Origin: Prevotella sp.
Lineage (GTDB): Bacteria > Bacteroidota > Bacteroidia > Bacteroidales > Bacteroidaceae
NCBI GenBank assembly: GCA_022769285.1
Contig: JALEKD010000042.1
Location: 1-51,312 of the forward strand
Reading direction: 5' to 3'
Length of the DNA stretch: 51,312 nucleotides
Shown: piece after piece, positions 42,644-51,254 of the stretch
Numbering within the stretch: position 1 is the stretch's first letter
Layout of the letters: each line of letters opens with the position of its first letter
Position numbers and translations under genes: made by a program
Notes under the pieces: model-generated
What the model saw: the letters and a program-made list of their open reading frames with translations, nothing else
Told to the model about the DNA's origin: nothing
The model's database searches: none

Positions 42644-42772
42644 ATGGCCGACAACTATCTGGAACGCCATCGTGAGGACTATGAGAAAAGGAAGCAGGCG
42701 TGGCTCCGCAAGAAGCGCCACCTGCCCCAAGTAAGTCAGAAAATAAACAAGCCTGAAGACGAAAGTCTTTAG
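42644..42772 (+). CDS. 42-aa basic protein, end encoded by its terminator
   Basis: MADNYLERHREDYEKRKQAW begins a highly charged peptide that ends KPEDESL; similar small proteins follow DUF4270 genes in related genomes by my recollection. It starts 4 bp after the DUF4270 stop. The last nine codons and the stop lie inside a rho-independent terminator (42745-42780). Function is unknown; coding is supported by position and by charge pattern, not by homology proof. Confidence 0.6.
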   Translation: MADNYLERHREDYEKRKQAWLRKKRHLPQVSQKINKPEDESL

Positions 42773-42780
42773 GCTTGTTT
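42745..42780 (+). terminator. Terminator overlapping the 42-aa gene
   Basis: Arms AAACAAGCCTGAAGAC and GTCTTTAGGCTTGTTT pair over 16 bp with one G-U, closed by a GAAA tetraloop. The T run is provided by the right arm and following bases. Confidence 0.88.
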
Positions 42781-42900
42781 CCGTATGGGCCGAGGGCATC
42801 AGCCCCACCACGAGGATTTACAGCGCTATGGGCCAAGATAACTGCCAGAATGGCCCTGTATTGCCCTCTCATCACGAGAACCACCTCCGTTGGAAAGACG
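42773..42900. other. Spacer before repeat copy 3
   Basis: No supported ORF. It links the terminator to the A-rich left edge of the repeat element. Confidence 0.3.
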
Positions 42901-42901
42901 A

Positions 42902-43190
42902 CAAGGAAAAAGAATAAAAAAGGTAAAAAGCGCGGGAGCCACGGTCGTCCTAAAGACTGGAGGCACCACCCTTAACATCGCAAAGATTGACCTTTTCAAT
43001 CGTGGGAACCATCATCAGCGAGCCGGGAGCCATCATTAGAAATGGAAAGGTCGGTCTTTGAGTTTTCCGCGATGATTATTGGCGTACGGGAGGCCATCGC
43101 CAGCCATAAAGCAGCACTTTTACTTTTACATCTTTTTACCCTCCTACTTTTCAGCAGCGCTTTTTACCTTTCTACTCTTTTACTTTTCAT
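42902..43190. repeat. MITE-like inverted-repeat element, copy 3
   Basis: Perfect 15-bp inverted repeats AAAGGTAAAAAGCGC (42919-42933) and its complement (43157-43171) are extended by A-rich and T-rich runs. The interior aligns with copy 1: GACCTTTTC (42989-42997), GGGAACC, GGGAGCC, CATTAG, AAAGGTC (43046-43052) followed by GGTCTTT. No transposase. It sits between the DUF4270 terminator and the tRNA-Pro promoter. Confidence 0.65.
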
Positions 43191-43287
43191 CCCTGGGAAG
43201 CATCGCGGCCACTTCAGTCATCCCCTCCCCTATCCGCTATGCTATTCCGGGTATTTTGGGAGAGGACGTAAAATATTGGGACATTTC

Positions 43288-43319
43288 TTTGGTAATATCA
43301 GTAAAAATTAATACCTTTG
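43288..43319 (+). promoter_or_regulatory. tRNA-Pro promoter
   Basis: TTTG (43288-43291), 20-bp spacer, TACCTTTG (43312-43319) followed by CA; 25 bp before the tRNA. Confidence 0.8.
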
Positions 43320-43344
43320 CACTCGCTAATGGCAAAATGCCTTT

Positions 43345-43418
43345 CGGGGTGTAGCGCAGCCCGGTAGCGCTCCTGGTTTGGGACCAGGTGGTCGCAGGTT
43401 CGAATCCTGTCGCCCCGA
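43345..43418 (+). tRNA. tRNA-Pro (anticodon TGG)
   Basis: The 74-nt sequence folds as a tRNA: acceptor CGGGGTG/CGCCCCG, D arm GCGCAGCCCGGTAGCGC, anticodon stem CCTGG/CCAGG around TTTGGGA and T arm GCAGGTTCGAATCCTGT. CCA is not encoded. Confidence 0.96.
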
Positions 43419-43423
43419 CAGCC

Positions 43424-43462
43424 AACGGTATGATAGATATAATATCTGTCATACCGTTTTTC
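43424..43462. terminator. Hairpin terminator after tRNA-Pro
   Basis: Arms AACGGTATGATAGATAT and ATATCTGTCATACCGTT are complementary with one G-U pair, followed by TTTTT on the plus strand. Confidence 0.85.
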
Positions 43463-43580
43463 GTTTATACCCATGCCCTAGGACACAGGCTGACGGCCAA
43501 TCCAAAAAGGATTGTCGCGACCTTGCTATTCAACAATGTTTCTATGAATCCACGCACCCTCACCGCACTTACGGAAGATA

Positions 43581-43615
43581 TAAAAAAAAGAAGAAACCTT
43601 GGTGGTCTCTTCTTT
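43581..43615 (-). terminator. Terminator of the tRNA-Asp genes
   Basis: On the minus strand AAAGAAGA (43615-43608) pairs with TCTTCTTT (43594-43587), followed by a run of T (43587-43582). Confidence 0.75.
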
Positions 43616-43620
43616 AGTGG

Positions 43621-43694
43621 CGGTGCGTACGGGACTCGAACCCGTGACCCCATGCGTGACAGGCATGTATTCTAACCAACTGAACTAACGCACC
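43621..43694 (-). tRNA. tRNA-Asp (anticodon GTC), copy 2
   Basis: The minus strand gives acceptor GGTGCGT/ACGCACC with discriminator G, anticodon loop CTGTCAC (GTC) on stem CATGC/GCATG and T arm CACGGGTTCGAGTCCCGT. It is the distal copy, identical to 43724-43797. Confidence 0.96.
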
Positions 43695-43723
43695 CCAACG
43701 GGGATTGCTACTAAAGAACTAAG

Positions 43724-43797
43724 CGGTGCGTACGGGACTCGAACCCGTGACCCCATGCGTGACAGGCATGTATTCTAACCAACTGAACTAACGCACC
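43724..43797 (-). tRNA. tRNA-Asp (anticodon GTC), copy 1
   Basis: Same 74-nt sequence as the distal copy, 29 bp upstream of it in the direction of transcription, so both are in one transcript from the promoter at 43826-43857. Confidence 0.96.
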
Positions 43798-43825
43798 TCA
43801 AAGGTATGTTCCTTAATTGCGAGTG

Positions 43826-43857
43826 CAAAGGTAGCTATATTTTTTATTACGACCAAA
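43826..43857 (-). promoter_or_regulatory. tRNA-Asp promoter
   Basis: On the minus strand TTTG (43854-43857), 20-bp spacer, TACCTTTG (43826-43833) followed by CA. Same boxes and spacing as the tRNA-Pro promoter. Confidence 0.8.
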
Positions 43858-43863
43858 TACTTA

Positions 43864-44385
43864 TCAACTTTTTTTTATAAATAATTGCATAACGTAGGCA
43901 TCTACGTATTTTTCGGCCTCCCACAGCCAGTCCGAAAGACGCGCGATACACTCAAAGCCGGCTGCGGCAAACAACCTGAGTGAACTCTCATTGGAAGCTG
44001 ACACCAACGCGTATAGCTGATGCAGCCGCAGTCCCTGCCGGGCATACTGGGTCAGCATGCGCAGTGCCTCCTGGGCATAACCCTGCCCGCGATAGGCCGA
44101 TGCTATCACGATGCCAACCTCGGCGCGATGGTGTCTTGGATCAAAATTGGTGAGGTCTATCACGCCCACGTTATGCCCCGCGCCATCAACTATCATCAGC
44201 CTAACCTGGCCGTCCTTGTATATATCATTGGTAGAACTGGCTATATACTCATGAAGTACATAGCGCGAGTAGGGAACGTTAGAATTGCTCACCATCCATA
44301 ACTTGGGCTCGTTCTCTATCGTGTACAGAAACTCCAAGTCCTCGGGCTCCAGCGCCCTGATACTTATTGTTGGGGCAGCAGACAT
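43864..44385 (-). CDS. GNAT N-acetyltransferase
   Basis: The 173-aa protein begins ISIRALEPEDLEFLYTIENE, as in RimJ/SpeG-like acetyltransferases, and has the acetyl-CoA loop YRGQGYAQEAL (about 96-106), preceded by the strand AEVGIVIA, and VSASNESSLRLFAAAGFE. It would acetylate an amine of a protein, polyamine or small molecule; the substrate is not known. Its start overlaps the end of the GT2 gene by 22 bp. Confidence 0.9.
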   Translation of the reverse strand: MSAAPTISIRALEPEDLEFLYTIENEPKLWMVSNSNVPYSRYVLHEYIASSTNDIYKDGQVRLMIVDGAGHNVGVIDLTNFDPRHHRAEVGIVIASAYRGQGYAQEALRMLTQYARQGLRLHQLYALVSASNESSLRLFAAAGFECIARLSDWLWEAEKYVDAYVMQLFIKKS

Positions 44386-45557
44386 GGCGGAAAAATTTTA
44401 TGTTCGGTTATCACCATTTGCGACTGTGGGCAGAAGAACGCCATACGTACCCGGGGATGGCTGCCAGCAGCAAAGGCGCGGAATATCTGGCTATAGCCAA
44501 AGCGGTCAAGGTCGAAGACAATGTAGCGCAGCTTACCATCATCGGGCGCGTCCATATTCAGACTGCCTAGGCCACCTGCATAAGTAGCCTGAAGTTGATG
44601 GCGAGCGGCGATGGCCCGCACGGCAGACTCGTGGTCAGGGCCGACGACAAACTGATACTCTTCTGACACGCCATGCGAGCCCACTGCCCTGACATGACCA
44701 TGCACACGCCCTAACTGGATGTGCAGAAGTTCAGAAAGAGCCTTGGAATAAATGGCCAGGCGGATGGGAAGCGAGAAGAGGAAGCTGAGGTGCGAATAGT
44801 GCTTCTGAAAAAATATGAGCATGGCCTGGTAGAACACATGGACATAACGGAAGGAAGTCTTCTGAGTACTCTCGCCCTTATAGTGGAGTATCTCAGCCGG
44901 ATAATACCACACTTGCCACCCATGGCTATGGATGCGGTACGACAGGTCGATGTCTTCGCCATACATAAAGAAGTCCTCGTCGAGCAGCCCCACCTCGTCC
45001 AGTGTAGCCCGGCGGGCCAGGAAGAAAGCCCCGCTCAGCACCTCTATCTGTGCCGGCCGGTCCCAGGGCAGATAACTCATATAGTAATGGGCCAGCTTAC
45101 GGTTATTGGGATAGCGCTCGCACAGGCCACACATCTTATAAAAGGCCGTCATGGGCGACGGAATACCCCGACGCGACTCCTTGGCCACGCTGCCATCGGT
45201 GTTGAGCATCTTTACACCCAGGGCTCCGGCCCGCGGATGGGCATCCATGAAGGACAGCGCCTGACGGATGGTCTCCTCGCCCACCAGGGTATCAGGGTTG
45301 AGCAGCAACACGTACTCGCTGTGGCTCGCCTTGATGGCCAGGTTATTGGCACGCGAGAACCCAACGTTGCCGCCACTCTCCATGACCTGCACGTCGGCAA
45401 AGCGCGACGACAAGTAAGCCACCGAGTCGTCAGCAGAGTCATTGTCTACCACGTAGACCTGCGCCTCTATACCATCCAGGGCCTTACGGAGCGAGTAGAG
45501 ACACTGCTCCAGGTAATACTTTACATTGTAACTAACTATTACTACTGCCAGTTTCAT
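44364..45557 (-). CDS. GT2 glycosyltransferase with C-terminal extension
   Basis: The 397-aa protein (ATG at 45555-45557) opens KLAVVIVSYNVKYYLEQCL and has the GT2 signatures VVDNDSADDSV, GGNVGFSRANN, LLLNPDT (DXD-like), the acceptor loop VLSGAFFLARR and GEDIDLSYR (ED-Y base). This is the rhamnosyltransferase-like branch. After about residue 275 it continues with about 120 aa that are not part of GT2 (EEYQFVVGPDHES...YIVFDLDRFGYSQIFRAF). The acceptor is unknown. It overlaps the preceding membrane-protein gene by 26 bp and the GNAT gene by 22 bp. Confidence 0.9.
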   Translation of the reverse strand: MKLAVVIVSYNVKYYLEQCLYSLRKALDGIEAQVYVVDNDSADDSVAYLSSRFADVQVMESGGNVGFSRANNLAIKASHSEYVLLLNPDTLVGEETIRQALSFMDAHPRAGALGVKMLNTDGSVAKESRRGIPSPMTAFYKMCGLCERYPNNRKLAHYYMSYLPWDRPAQIEVLSGAFFLARRATLDEVGLLDEDFFMYGEDIDLSYRIHSHGWQVWYYPAEILHYKGESTQKTSFRYVHVFYQAMLIFFQKHYSHLSFLFSLPIRLAIYSKALSELLHIQLGRVHGHVRAVGSHGVSEEYQFVVGPDHESAVRAIAARHQLQATYAGGLGSLNMDAPDDGKLRYIVFDLDRFGYSQIFRAFAAGSHPRVRMAFFCPQSQMVITEHKIFPPCLLPQQ

Positions 45558-45966
45558 TATAGCACCTTGACAACGACGGGTAGACAAAGAAGAGACTCAG
45601 CAAGAGGATGATGGCCAGATAGGCGAAGCCCACCCACATGAAGAGATAATAGCTCACAATGTTAACGACCATGGGCACGCAGAGCAACTGCAGTCTGACC
45701 ACGCCCCAAAGACGCAGCGCAGACACGCCGGTGGTGGTGGCGAGCCGGGCGGCTATAGGTTTCAACTTAAACAGTTTCAGAGCCAACGGGATAGCCACGA
45801 TGGTAAGCACCTCCATGATGCTGGCTAATACAAACTCGGCCTCCTTGTCTTCAGCGAGCACCCCGACGGGCAGGATGTCTGCCTCGCCAAGGCCGACGGT
45901 CAACAGAACCACCGCCACGGGCACCCAGAACACCAACTGCAATAGCAACTGTACTTTTTTTATCAT
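45532..45966 (-). CDS. Small membrane protein (144 aa)
   Basis: Starting at ATG 45964-45966 (a TTG 18 bp upstream would overlap recR), the protein has about four membrane helices (7-26, 41-62, 81-97, 102-126) and a short polar tail. No family is recognised beyond general similarity to Bacteroidota membrane proteins next to recR. The overlaps with GT2 (26 bp) and the 7-bp gap to recR suggest tight coupling; it might aid the glycosyltransferase, which is inference. Confidence 0.75.
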   Translation of the reverse strand: MIKKVQLLLQLVFWVPVAVVLLTVGLGEADILPVGVLAEDKEAEFVLASIMEVLTIVAIPLALKLFKLKPIAARLATTTGVSALRLWGVVRLQLLCVPMVVNIVSYYLFMWVGFAYLAIILLLSLFFVYPSLSRCYNETGSSNS

Positions 45967-45973
45967 CTTCTGA

Positions 45974-46591
45974 TTATTTTTCAAAGGGGATACGGTTCAG
46001 GATAGACCGCCCTAAGGTTACCTCGTCGGCATATTCCAGTTCATCGCCTACCGATATGCCACGAGCGATGACACTTATCCGCACATGGGTATGCGCCAGC
46101 TTGCGCGAGATGTAGAAATTGGTCGTATCGCCCTCCATGGTGGGGCTCAGGGCCAATATTACCTCGCGGATGTCGTCCTCGCCCGACTCTACCCTGGTCA
46201 CCAGCGACGCTATCTCTATGTCGCCGGGGCCAATGCCGTCCATGGGCGATATAATGCCGCCCAGCACGTGGTACAAGCCCCTGTACTGCTGCGTATTCTC
46301 TATCGCCATCACGTCGCGGATATTCTCTACCACACAGATGGTAGACCTGTCACGTCGCGGGTCAGCGCAGATAGGACACACATCGGTATCGCTGATGTTG
46401 TGGCACACCTTGCAGTACTTGACATCGGTACGCAGCACACGCACGGCATCGGCAAATGCCGTCACACTCTCGGTGGGCTGCCTGAGCAAGTAAAGCACCA
46501 GGCGCAGGGCCGTCTTCCGCCCCACGCCGGGGAGCTTGGCAAATTCGGCCACAGCCCGCTCTAACAGGACTGATGGATACTGCTGCTCCAC
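45974..46591 (-). CDS. recR: Recombination protein RecR
   Basis: RecR acts with RecO and RecF to load RecA at gaps. The helix-hairpin-helix [12 protein letters not shown], the four-Cys zinc finger [16 protein letters not shown] and the Toprim region [15 protein letters not shown] are present. No ATG is available; the GTG at 46589-46591 gives [14 protein letters not shown] (205 aa), matching the usual RecR start and leaving 7 bp after the preceding stop. A TTG at 46607-46609 is the alternative. Cotranscribed with cstA and the beta-barrel gene. Confidence 0.93.
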   Translation of the reverse strand: MEQQYPSVLLERAVAEFAKLPGVGRKTALRLVLYLLRQPTESVTAFADAVRVLRTDVKYCKVCHNISDTDVCPICADPRRDRSTICVVENIRDVMAIENTQQYRGLYHVLGGIISPMDGIGPGDIEIASLVTRVESGEDDIREVILALSPTMEGDTTNFYISRKLAHTHVRISVIARGISVGDELEYADEVTLGRSILNRIPFEK

Positions 46592-46598
46592 GGCCGTA

Positions 46599-47090
46599 TC
46601 AATCGTCAAAGAGATAGATGCCCAGACCTATCTTCAAGCCCACTGTAGAGTAGTCGCAGCTCTTAAACGAATGGTTGTAATAGACTGCTGGCTCGATGGT
46701 TACCGACCGGTTGATGAAGAAAGCATAACCCACCTCGGCACCGGGCATCACATCGTTGTAGCTGTGATAGTCATGGACAAACTTGCCATTAAGTCCCAGG
46801 TACAGGCCGTTCTGGATAATGTAATAACGCAGGCCCACACCCGCCGTAAAGTTATCGGCCACGGCATCGGAGCCATAGTGGTTGAGCCCGGCCTGACCCA
46901 GCACCATCCAGTTGTCCTCAAACAGATAACCAGCCTTGGCCTCTACACCAAAGTTAAATCCATCCTGGCTATTATAGTTCAGGTTCAGTCCTGTCAAGGA
47001 CGCTCCCAGGTAAGCCTTGCCTGCCTGGAACTGCGCCCTAACCGTCAGTACGGTAAACAGCAGCATTAAAACGATTGAAATCTTCTTCAT
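46599..47090 (-). CDS. Outer-membrane beta-barrel protein
   Basis: The 163-aa protein (ATG at 47088-47090) has a signal peptide ([20 protein letters not shown]) and eight amphipathic strands with aromatic girdles ([47 protein letters not shown]), the size of an OmpA/OmpW-like 8-stranded barrel. It starts 1 bp after cstA, so it is probably translated with the transporter. Ligand or role unknown. Confidence 0.85.
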   Translation of the reverse strand: MKKISIVLMLLFTVLTVRAQFQAGKAYLGASLTGLNLNYNSQDGFNFGVEAKAGYLFEDNWMVLGQAGLNHYGSDAVADNFTAGVGLRYYIIQNGLYLGLNGKFVHDYHSYNDVMPGAEVGYAFFINRSVTIEPAVYYNHSFKSCDYSTVGLKIGLGIYLFDD

Positions 47091-47091
47091 A

Positions 47092-48612
47092 TTACTTGTT
47101 GTTAGATTGTTTTCTAAACCACGCGGCAAAGGCTATGGCCGCCACGATGGTAACCACACCGCCCAGGGCGTAACTGAGTGTGTGGCCCAAGCCCAATGCC
47201 TTGGGACTGATAAATATATAGGTAGTACATACCATCGTCATAAACAGGGCCGGTATCAGCGTTGCCCAGTAAGCCTTGCGCACCAGTACCAGGTACACCG
47301 TTACCGTCCACAGCGTGATGACGGCCAACGTCTGGTTGGCCCATCCGAACCACTGCCATATCGTATTAAACCCGTCGGGGCTCTTCATCTGCCAGTAGAG
47401 GAGTGCTATAGCCAGCACAAACATAGGAATGGCTATGAGCAGACGCCTGCTCACACTCTTCTGCTCTATCCCGAGCGCCTCGGCGATGATGAGCCGGGCC
47501 GAGCGAAAGGCTGTGTCGCCGCTGGTAACAGGCGCGGCCACCACACCCAGCACGGCCAGCAGACCGCCCAGCAGTCCCAGCCAGCCCGTACATACATAGT
47601 TCACCACATTGGGTGCCGTGAAGTACTGCACCAGCGTCTTGCCGTCGGCCGCGTTTACCTGGGCCATGAAGTTGCTTACCACCTCGGGGCTAACCACCTC
47701 GCGCCAGCCTCCATAGTAGAAGAAGTACGACGACACAGTGGCCCATATCAGCGCCACGACACCCTCGGTAATCATACTGCCGTAGAATACGGGACGGGCC
47801 ATCTTCTCCGACTTGATACAGCGGGCCATCAGCGGAGTCTGGGTGGCATGAAAACCACTAATGGCGCCACAGGCAATGGTCAGAAACAGACAGGGGAAGA
47901 GCGGATTCTTGCTCATATACGACTCGACACCAAAGATAGAGGGCGGCACGTTCTTGTTAGCAGCGTCCAGGTTGCTCCACCACTCGGGCAGGTCGGGCAT
48001 CTTGACAAACAGCACCACCATCAGGGCCACCGCCATGAACAGCAGCGACACGGCAAAGAGCGGGTACACCTTGCCGATAATCTTGTCTATCGGCAAGAGC
48101 GTAGCCAGGACGTAGTAGCAGAAGATGATGAGCACCCAGACCTGCGTACTCAGGCAGAAGTTATTCAGCAACAGTGCCGGACTGTACACGAACACCACAC
48201 CCACCATGAGCAGCAGGAAGACAGAGAACACTAACATGATGCGGCGGGCCGTGGTGCCCAGATAAGACCCTACCAACGTGGGCAGGTTGGCTCCGCCATT
48301 CCTGATGCTCAGCATACCCGACAGATAATCGTGTGTGGCACCGGCGAAGATGCAGCCGAAAACGATCCAGTAATAAGCAGCCGGACCGTACCAGGCACCC
48401 ATAATGGCACCAAAGATGGGCCCCGTGCCCGCAATGTTAAGAAACTGAATCATAAAGACACGCCATGTGGGCATGGCGATATAGTCTATACCGTCAGCCT
48501 TGCTGATGGCCGGCGTAGGACGGCCATCAGGGCCGAAAATACGTTCTACGACACGGCCGTAAATGATATAGCCCACTATCAGAGCTGCCAAGGCGATTGT
48601 AAAAGAAATCAT
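47092..48612 (-). CDS. cstA: CstA-family transporter
   Basis: The 506-aa inner-membrane protein has about 13 hydrophobic helices and the CstA signatures GPIFGAIMGAWYGPAAYYW, GATHDYLSGMLSIRNGG and SGFHATQTPLMARC. CstA imports peptides or pyruvate in other bacteria, and the substrate here is uncertain. It heads an operon with the beta-barrel gene, recR, a membrane protein, GT2 and GNAT, all with very short gaps or overlaps. Confidence 0.93.
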   Translation of the reverse strand: MISFTIALAALIVGYIIYGRVVERIFGPDGRPTPAISKADGIDYIAMPTWRVFMIQFLNIAGTGPIFGAIMGAWYGPAAYYWIVFGCIFAGATHDYLSGMLSIRNGGANLPTLVGSYLGTTARRIMLVFSVFLLLMVGVVFVYSPALLLNNFCLSTQVWVLIIFCYYVLATLLPIDKIIGKVYPLFAVSLLFMAVALMVVLFVKMPDLPEWWSNLDAANKNVPPSIFGVESYMSKNPLFPCLFLTIACGAISGFHATQTPLMARCIKSEKMARPVFYGSMITEGVVALIWATVSSYFFYYGGWREVVSPEVVSNFMAQVNAADGKTLVQYFTAPNVVNYVCTGWLGLLGGLLAVLGVVAAPVTSGDTAFRSARLIIAEALGIEQKSVSRRLLIAIPMFVLAIALLYWQMKSPDGFNTIWQWFGWANQTLAVITLWTVTVYLVLVRKAYWATLIPALFMTMVCTTYIFISPKALGLGHTLSYALGGVVTIVAAIAFAAWFRKQSNNK

Positions 48613-48705
48613 ATTCTGTTAAGTTATTAATATTTGCTTTTGCAGAGAGAGCGTCTGCGAGCCCCAAGGTAGTCCCGAGCTTCCCAAACGCCACCATTAT
48701 CAGTA

Positions 48706-48736
48706 CAAAGTTAATAGTTTTTATCCTAATTGCAAA
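48706..48736 (-). promoter_or_regulatory. cstA operon promoter
   Basis: On the minus strand TTTG (48733-48736), 19-bp spacer, TAACTTTG (48706-48713); about 94 bp before the cstA start. Confidence 0.65.
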
Positions 48737-48756
48737 TTAAATACAAAAAAGTTGAC

Positions 48757-48764
48757 TACCTTTG
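48757..48764 (+). promoter_or_regulatory. -7 box of the GHL10 gene
   Basis: TACCTTTG followed by C, 15 bp before the start codon, exact consensus; divergent from the cstA promoter, giving a short leader. Confidence 0.6.
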
Positions 48765-48779
48765 CGGAAAATTAGTACA

Positions 48780-50483
48780 ATGAAACGTAAACTTGCACTT
48801 ATCACCTTATTAATATACATACTCGCCCCCACCCTCTGGGCCATGCCAGACACACCCGTGGCCAAGTACGAGGCCCGCGCCGTATGGCTTACCACCATCG
48901 GAGGCATCGACTGGCCCCACTCTTACGCCCAGAGCACCCGCTCCATCGCCAAACAGAAAGCTGAGTTCGGTCATATTCTGGACCAACTACAGCAGGCCGG
49001 CATTAACCAGGTGCTCCTGCAGACCCGCATCCGTGCCACCACCATTTACCCTTCTCGCTACGAGCCGTGGGACGGTTGCCTGAGCGGTTTTCCTGGCAAG
49101 AGTCCAGGCTACGATGCCCTACAGTATGCCATCGACGAGTGCCACCGCCGCGGCATGGAGCTCCACGCCTGGATAGTGGCCATACCCATAGGCAAGTGGA
49201 ACGGCACCGGCTGCCGCAACCTGCGCAAGACCCACCCCGGCATGCTCCGCAAGATAGGCGCTGATGGCTACATGAACCCGGAGAGTCCGCAGACCGCACG
49301 CTACCTGGCCGATATATGCGAAGAGATAACGCGCCGCTATGACATCGACGGCATACACCTGGACTACATACGCTATCCCGAGACGTGGAACATCAAGGTG
49401 CCGGCCCAGCGTGGCCGCGACTACATTACCCGCATCGTCCGTGCCATCCACCAGCGCGTCAAGCCCATCAAACCGTACCTCAAGCTGAGCTGCGCCCCCA
49501 TCGGCAAGTACGACGACCTGACACGCTACCAGAGTTATGGGTGGAATGCCTACTCGCGGGTATGCCAGGACGCACAGGGATGGCTCCAGGCGGGCCTGAT
49601 GGACGAGTTGTTCCCGATGATGTACTTCCGGGGCAAGCAGTTCTACCCATTCGCGATAGACTGGGCCGAGAATAGTCACGGGCGCATCGTCGCCCCGGGC
49701 TTAGGCATCTACTTCCTGTCGCCTAAAGAGAAAGACTGGCCCCTCGAAACAATAACGCGCGAGATGGAGTTTCTGCGCTCCATCCACCTGGGGCATGCCT
49801 TCTTCCGCAGCAAGTTTCTTACGGACGACACCAAGGGCATCTACCAGTTTACCACCCGGCACAACAGCACGCTGGCGCTGGTTCCGCCCATGACCTGGGC
49901 CTGCCATTGGGCCCCGGCAGCCCCCACCCTGCTGACCCTGACCCATGGCCAACTTACCTGGCAGCCATCGGCCGCCGAGGATACTATATATTATAATGTA
50001 TATGCCAGCCCCACCTATCCCGTAGACATCACCGACGGCCGCAACTTGGTGGCCATACGCCGCACGGACCACACGCTGGCCGTGCCCACCACCCCCGCCT
50101 ACTACTATGCCGTTACGGCCACCAACCGTTACGGCATAGAGAGCACTGCTGCCCAGTTGGCCGCGCCGCCCGTGGCAGGCGCCACCACCTTAGGGGCCTT
50201 GAGCCATCAGCTCAGTTGTGACGGACAGAGCGTGACGCTCCCCACACGTCAGGCCACATGGGACCGCCAGTTGGCGCTGCTCGTAACCGACGCACAGGGC
50301 CACCATATAAGTACCCAGCTATGGTCGGCCGACCGCATGAGTGTGGCCCACCTGGACGCAGGTGTCTACCAGCTCTACCTCATCACACCCCGTGGCAGCA
50401 GCCACCGTCTGGGCTTCTTCACCATCCGGCAACAGGCCCGACCTGTGCCCTCGGGAAAAGCGTCAGAGGTTAACACTTTTTAA
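48780..50483 (+). CDS. GHL10-family glycosyl hydrolase (YngK/DigH-like)
   Basis: The 567-aa protein (ATG at 48780) has a signal peptide (ALITLLIYILAPTLWA) and the GHL10/DUF187 TIM barrel: EARAVWLTTIGGIDWP, QQAGINQVLLQTRIRATTIYPS, RRGMELHAWIV, YDIDGIHLDYIRYP with the likely catalytic Asp, and LFPMMYFRG. A fibronectin-like domain follows (about 380-470; IYYNVYASPTYP). E. coli DigH of this family cleaves denuded peptidoglycan glycans. That role is plausible for a secreted enzyme but not proven here. Confidence 0.9.
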   Translation: MKRKLALITLLIYILAPTLWAMPDTPVAKYEARAVWLTTIGGIDWPHSYAQSTRSIAKQKAEFGHILDQLQQAGINQVLLQTRIRATTIYPSRYEPWDGCLSGFPGKSPGYDALQYAIDECHRRGMELHAWIVAIPIGKWNGTGCRNLRKTHPGMLRKIGADGYMNPESPQTARYLADICEEITRRYDIDGIHLDYIRYPETWNIKVPAQRGRDYITRIVRAIHQRVKPIKPYLKLSCAPIGKYDDLTRYQSYGWNAYSRVCQDAQGWLQAGLMDELFPMMYFRGKQFYPFAIDWAENSHGRIVAPGLGIYFLSPKEKDWPLETITREMEFLRSIHLGHAFFRSKFLTDDTKGIYQFTTRHNSTLALVPPMTWACHWAPAAPTLLTLTHGQLTWQPSAAEDTIYYNVYASPTYPVDITDGRNLVAIRRTDHTLAVPTTPAYYYAVTATNRYGIESTAAQLAAPPVAGATTLGALSHQLSCDGQSVTLPTRQATWDRQLALLVTDAQGHHISTQLWSADRMSVAHLDAGVYQLYLITPRGSSHRLGFFTIRQQARPVPSGKASEVNTF

Positions 50484-50559
50484 CCAGCAATGGTGCAAGG
50501 ATGCGCCCTTACGTGCATTATAAACACATTAAGTATATTAATCAAAACTACAAATAACA

Positions 50560-51180
50560 ATGAAAAAAATCAAATTGTACTCAGTACTCTTCGCCAGTAT
50601 CGCCATGATAGCGCTCGGCATGACTTCGTGTAACGACAGCAGCTATAGCTATGGCCGCCCCCTGTCCCCTCAGGAGATACAGACCGCCTACCTTACCGTA
50701 CGCGGATACCACACCGGCAAGATGTACTTCCTCAAAGAGGCTGACAACCAGAACAGCGAGAGCCAGAAGGCCAAGACCGACAGTGTCGACATCAGCTGGA
50801 CTATCGATACCGACAGCACTATGATTATCCATGATTTCCCCACCCACGCGTTCGCCGAGTTTGTTGCCGACGAAGAGATGAAGGAGGCCCTGCTCCAGCA
50901 GCCCAACCAAGACATCAAGTGCCAGACTTACTACTACAACCTCTCTCCCATTTGCTTCTACGTGGGCGTTACAGCACCTACCTACAACATTACCTACGGT
51001 GGCAAGGAACACAAGGTACAGTTGGCGTTCTACACAGGTACCAATTTCTACGGTGCCTTTGACAACGCCACCAAATACATGGAAATCAGCATCATGGCCG
51101 GCGGCCTCTACGTGGACGGCGAGCTACAGACTTCGGCCACAAAGACCACGAATATTCCTTTCTTGCTAGTTAAGAAATAA
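50560..51180 (+). CDS. DUF4840 lipoprotein
   Basis: The 206-aa protein has a lipobox (MIALGMTSC, Cys about 24) followed by NDSS. LSPQEIQTAYLTVRGYHTGK and the end TNIPFLLVKK match DUF4840, a Bacteroidota lipoprotein family of unknown function. It is 76 bp after the GHL10 gene without a clear -7 box, so it may be cotranscribed. Confidence 0.8.
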   Translation: MKKIKLYSVLFASIAMIALGMTSCNDSSYSYGRPLSPQEIQTAYLTVRGYHTGKMYFLKEADNQNSESQKAKTDSVDISWTIDTDSTMIIHDFPTHAFAEFVADEEMKEALLQQPNQDIKCQTYYYNLSPICFYVGVTAPTYNITYGGKEHKVQLAFYTGTNFYGAFDNATKYMEISIMAGGLYVDGELQTSATKTTNIPFLLVKK

Positions 51181-51209
51181 GCCGGCAGAAACATTCAGAC
51201 CGTTATATG

Positions 51210-51251
51210 ATGGGGGATAGCAGCACCACAGCCGCTACTCCCCATTTTTTT
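51210..51251 (+). terminator. Terminator after the DUF4840 gene
   Basis: ATGGGGGATAGC faces GCTACTCCCCAT (10 of 12 pairs, loop about 12 nt) followed by seven T. Confidence 0.75.
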
Positions 51252-51254
51252 ATG

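Noticed and set aside
43465..43675. Short frames across the tRNA region
   Set aside because: They run through tRNA and terminator sequence; words such as GTRTRDP are the usual translation of a tRNA 3' half.
44721..45611. 296-codon plus-strand frame opposite the GT2 gene
   Set aside because: Shadow of a well-supported glycosyltransferase; no domain content.
47017..48234. 405-codon open frame on the plus strand opposite cstA
   Set aside because: It lies wholly antisense to a clear CstA membrane protein, has no recognisable domain, and its His/Gln/Arg-rich composition is what the complement of a hydrophobic gene gives.
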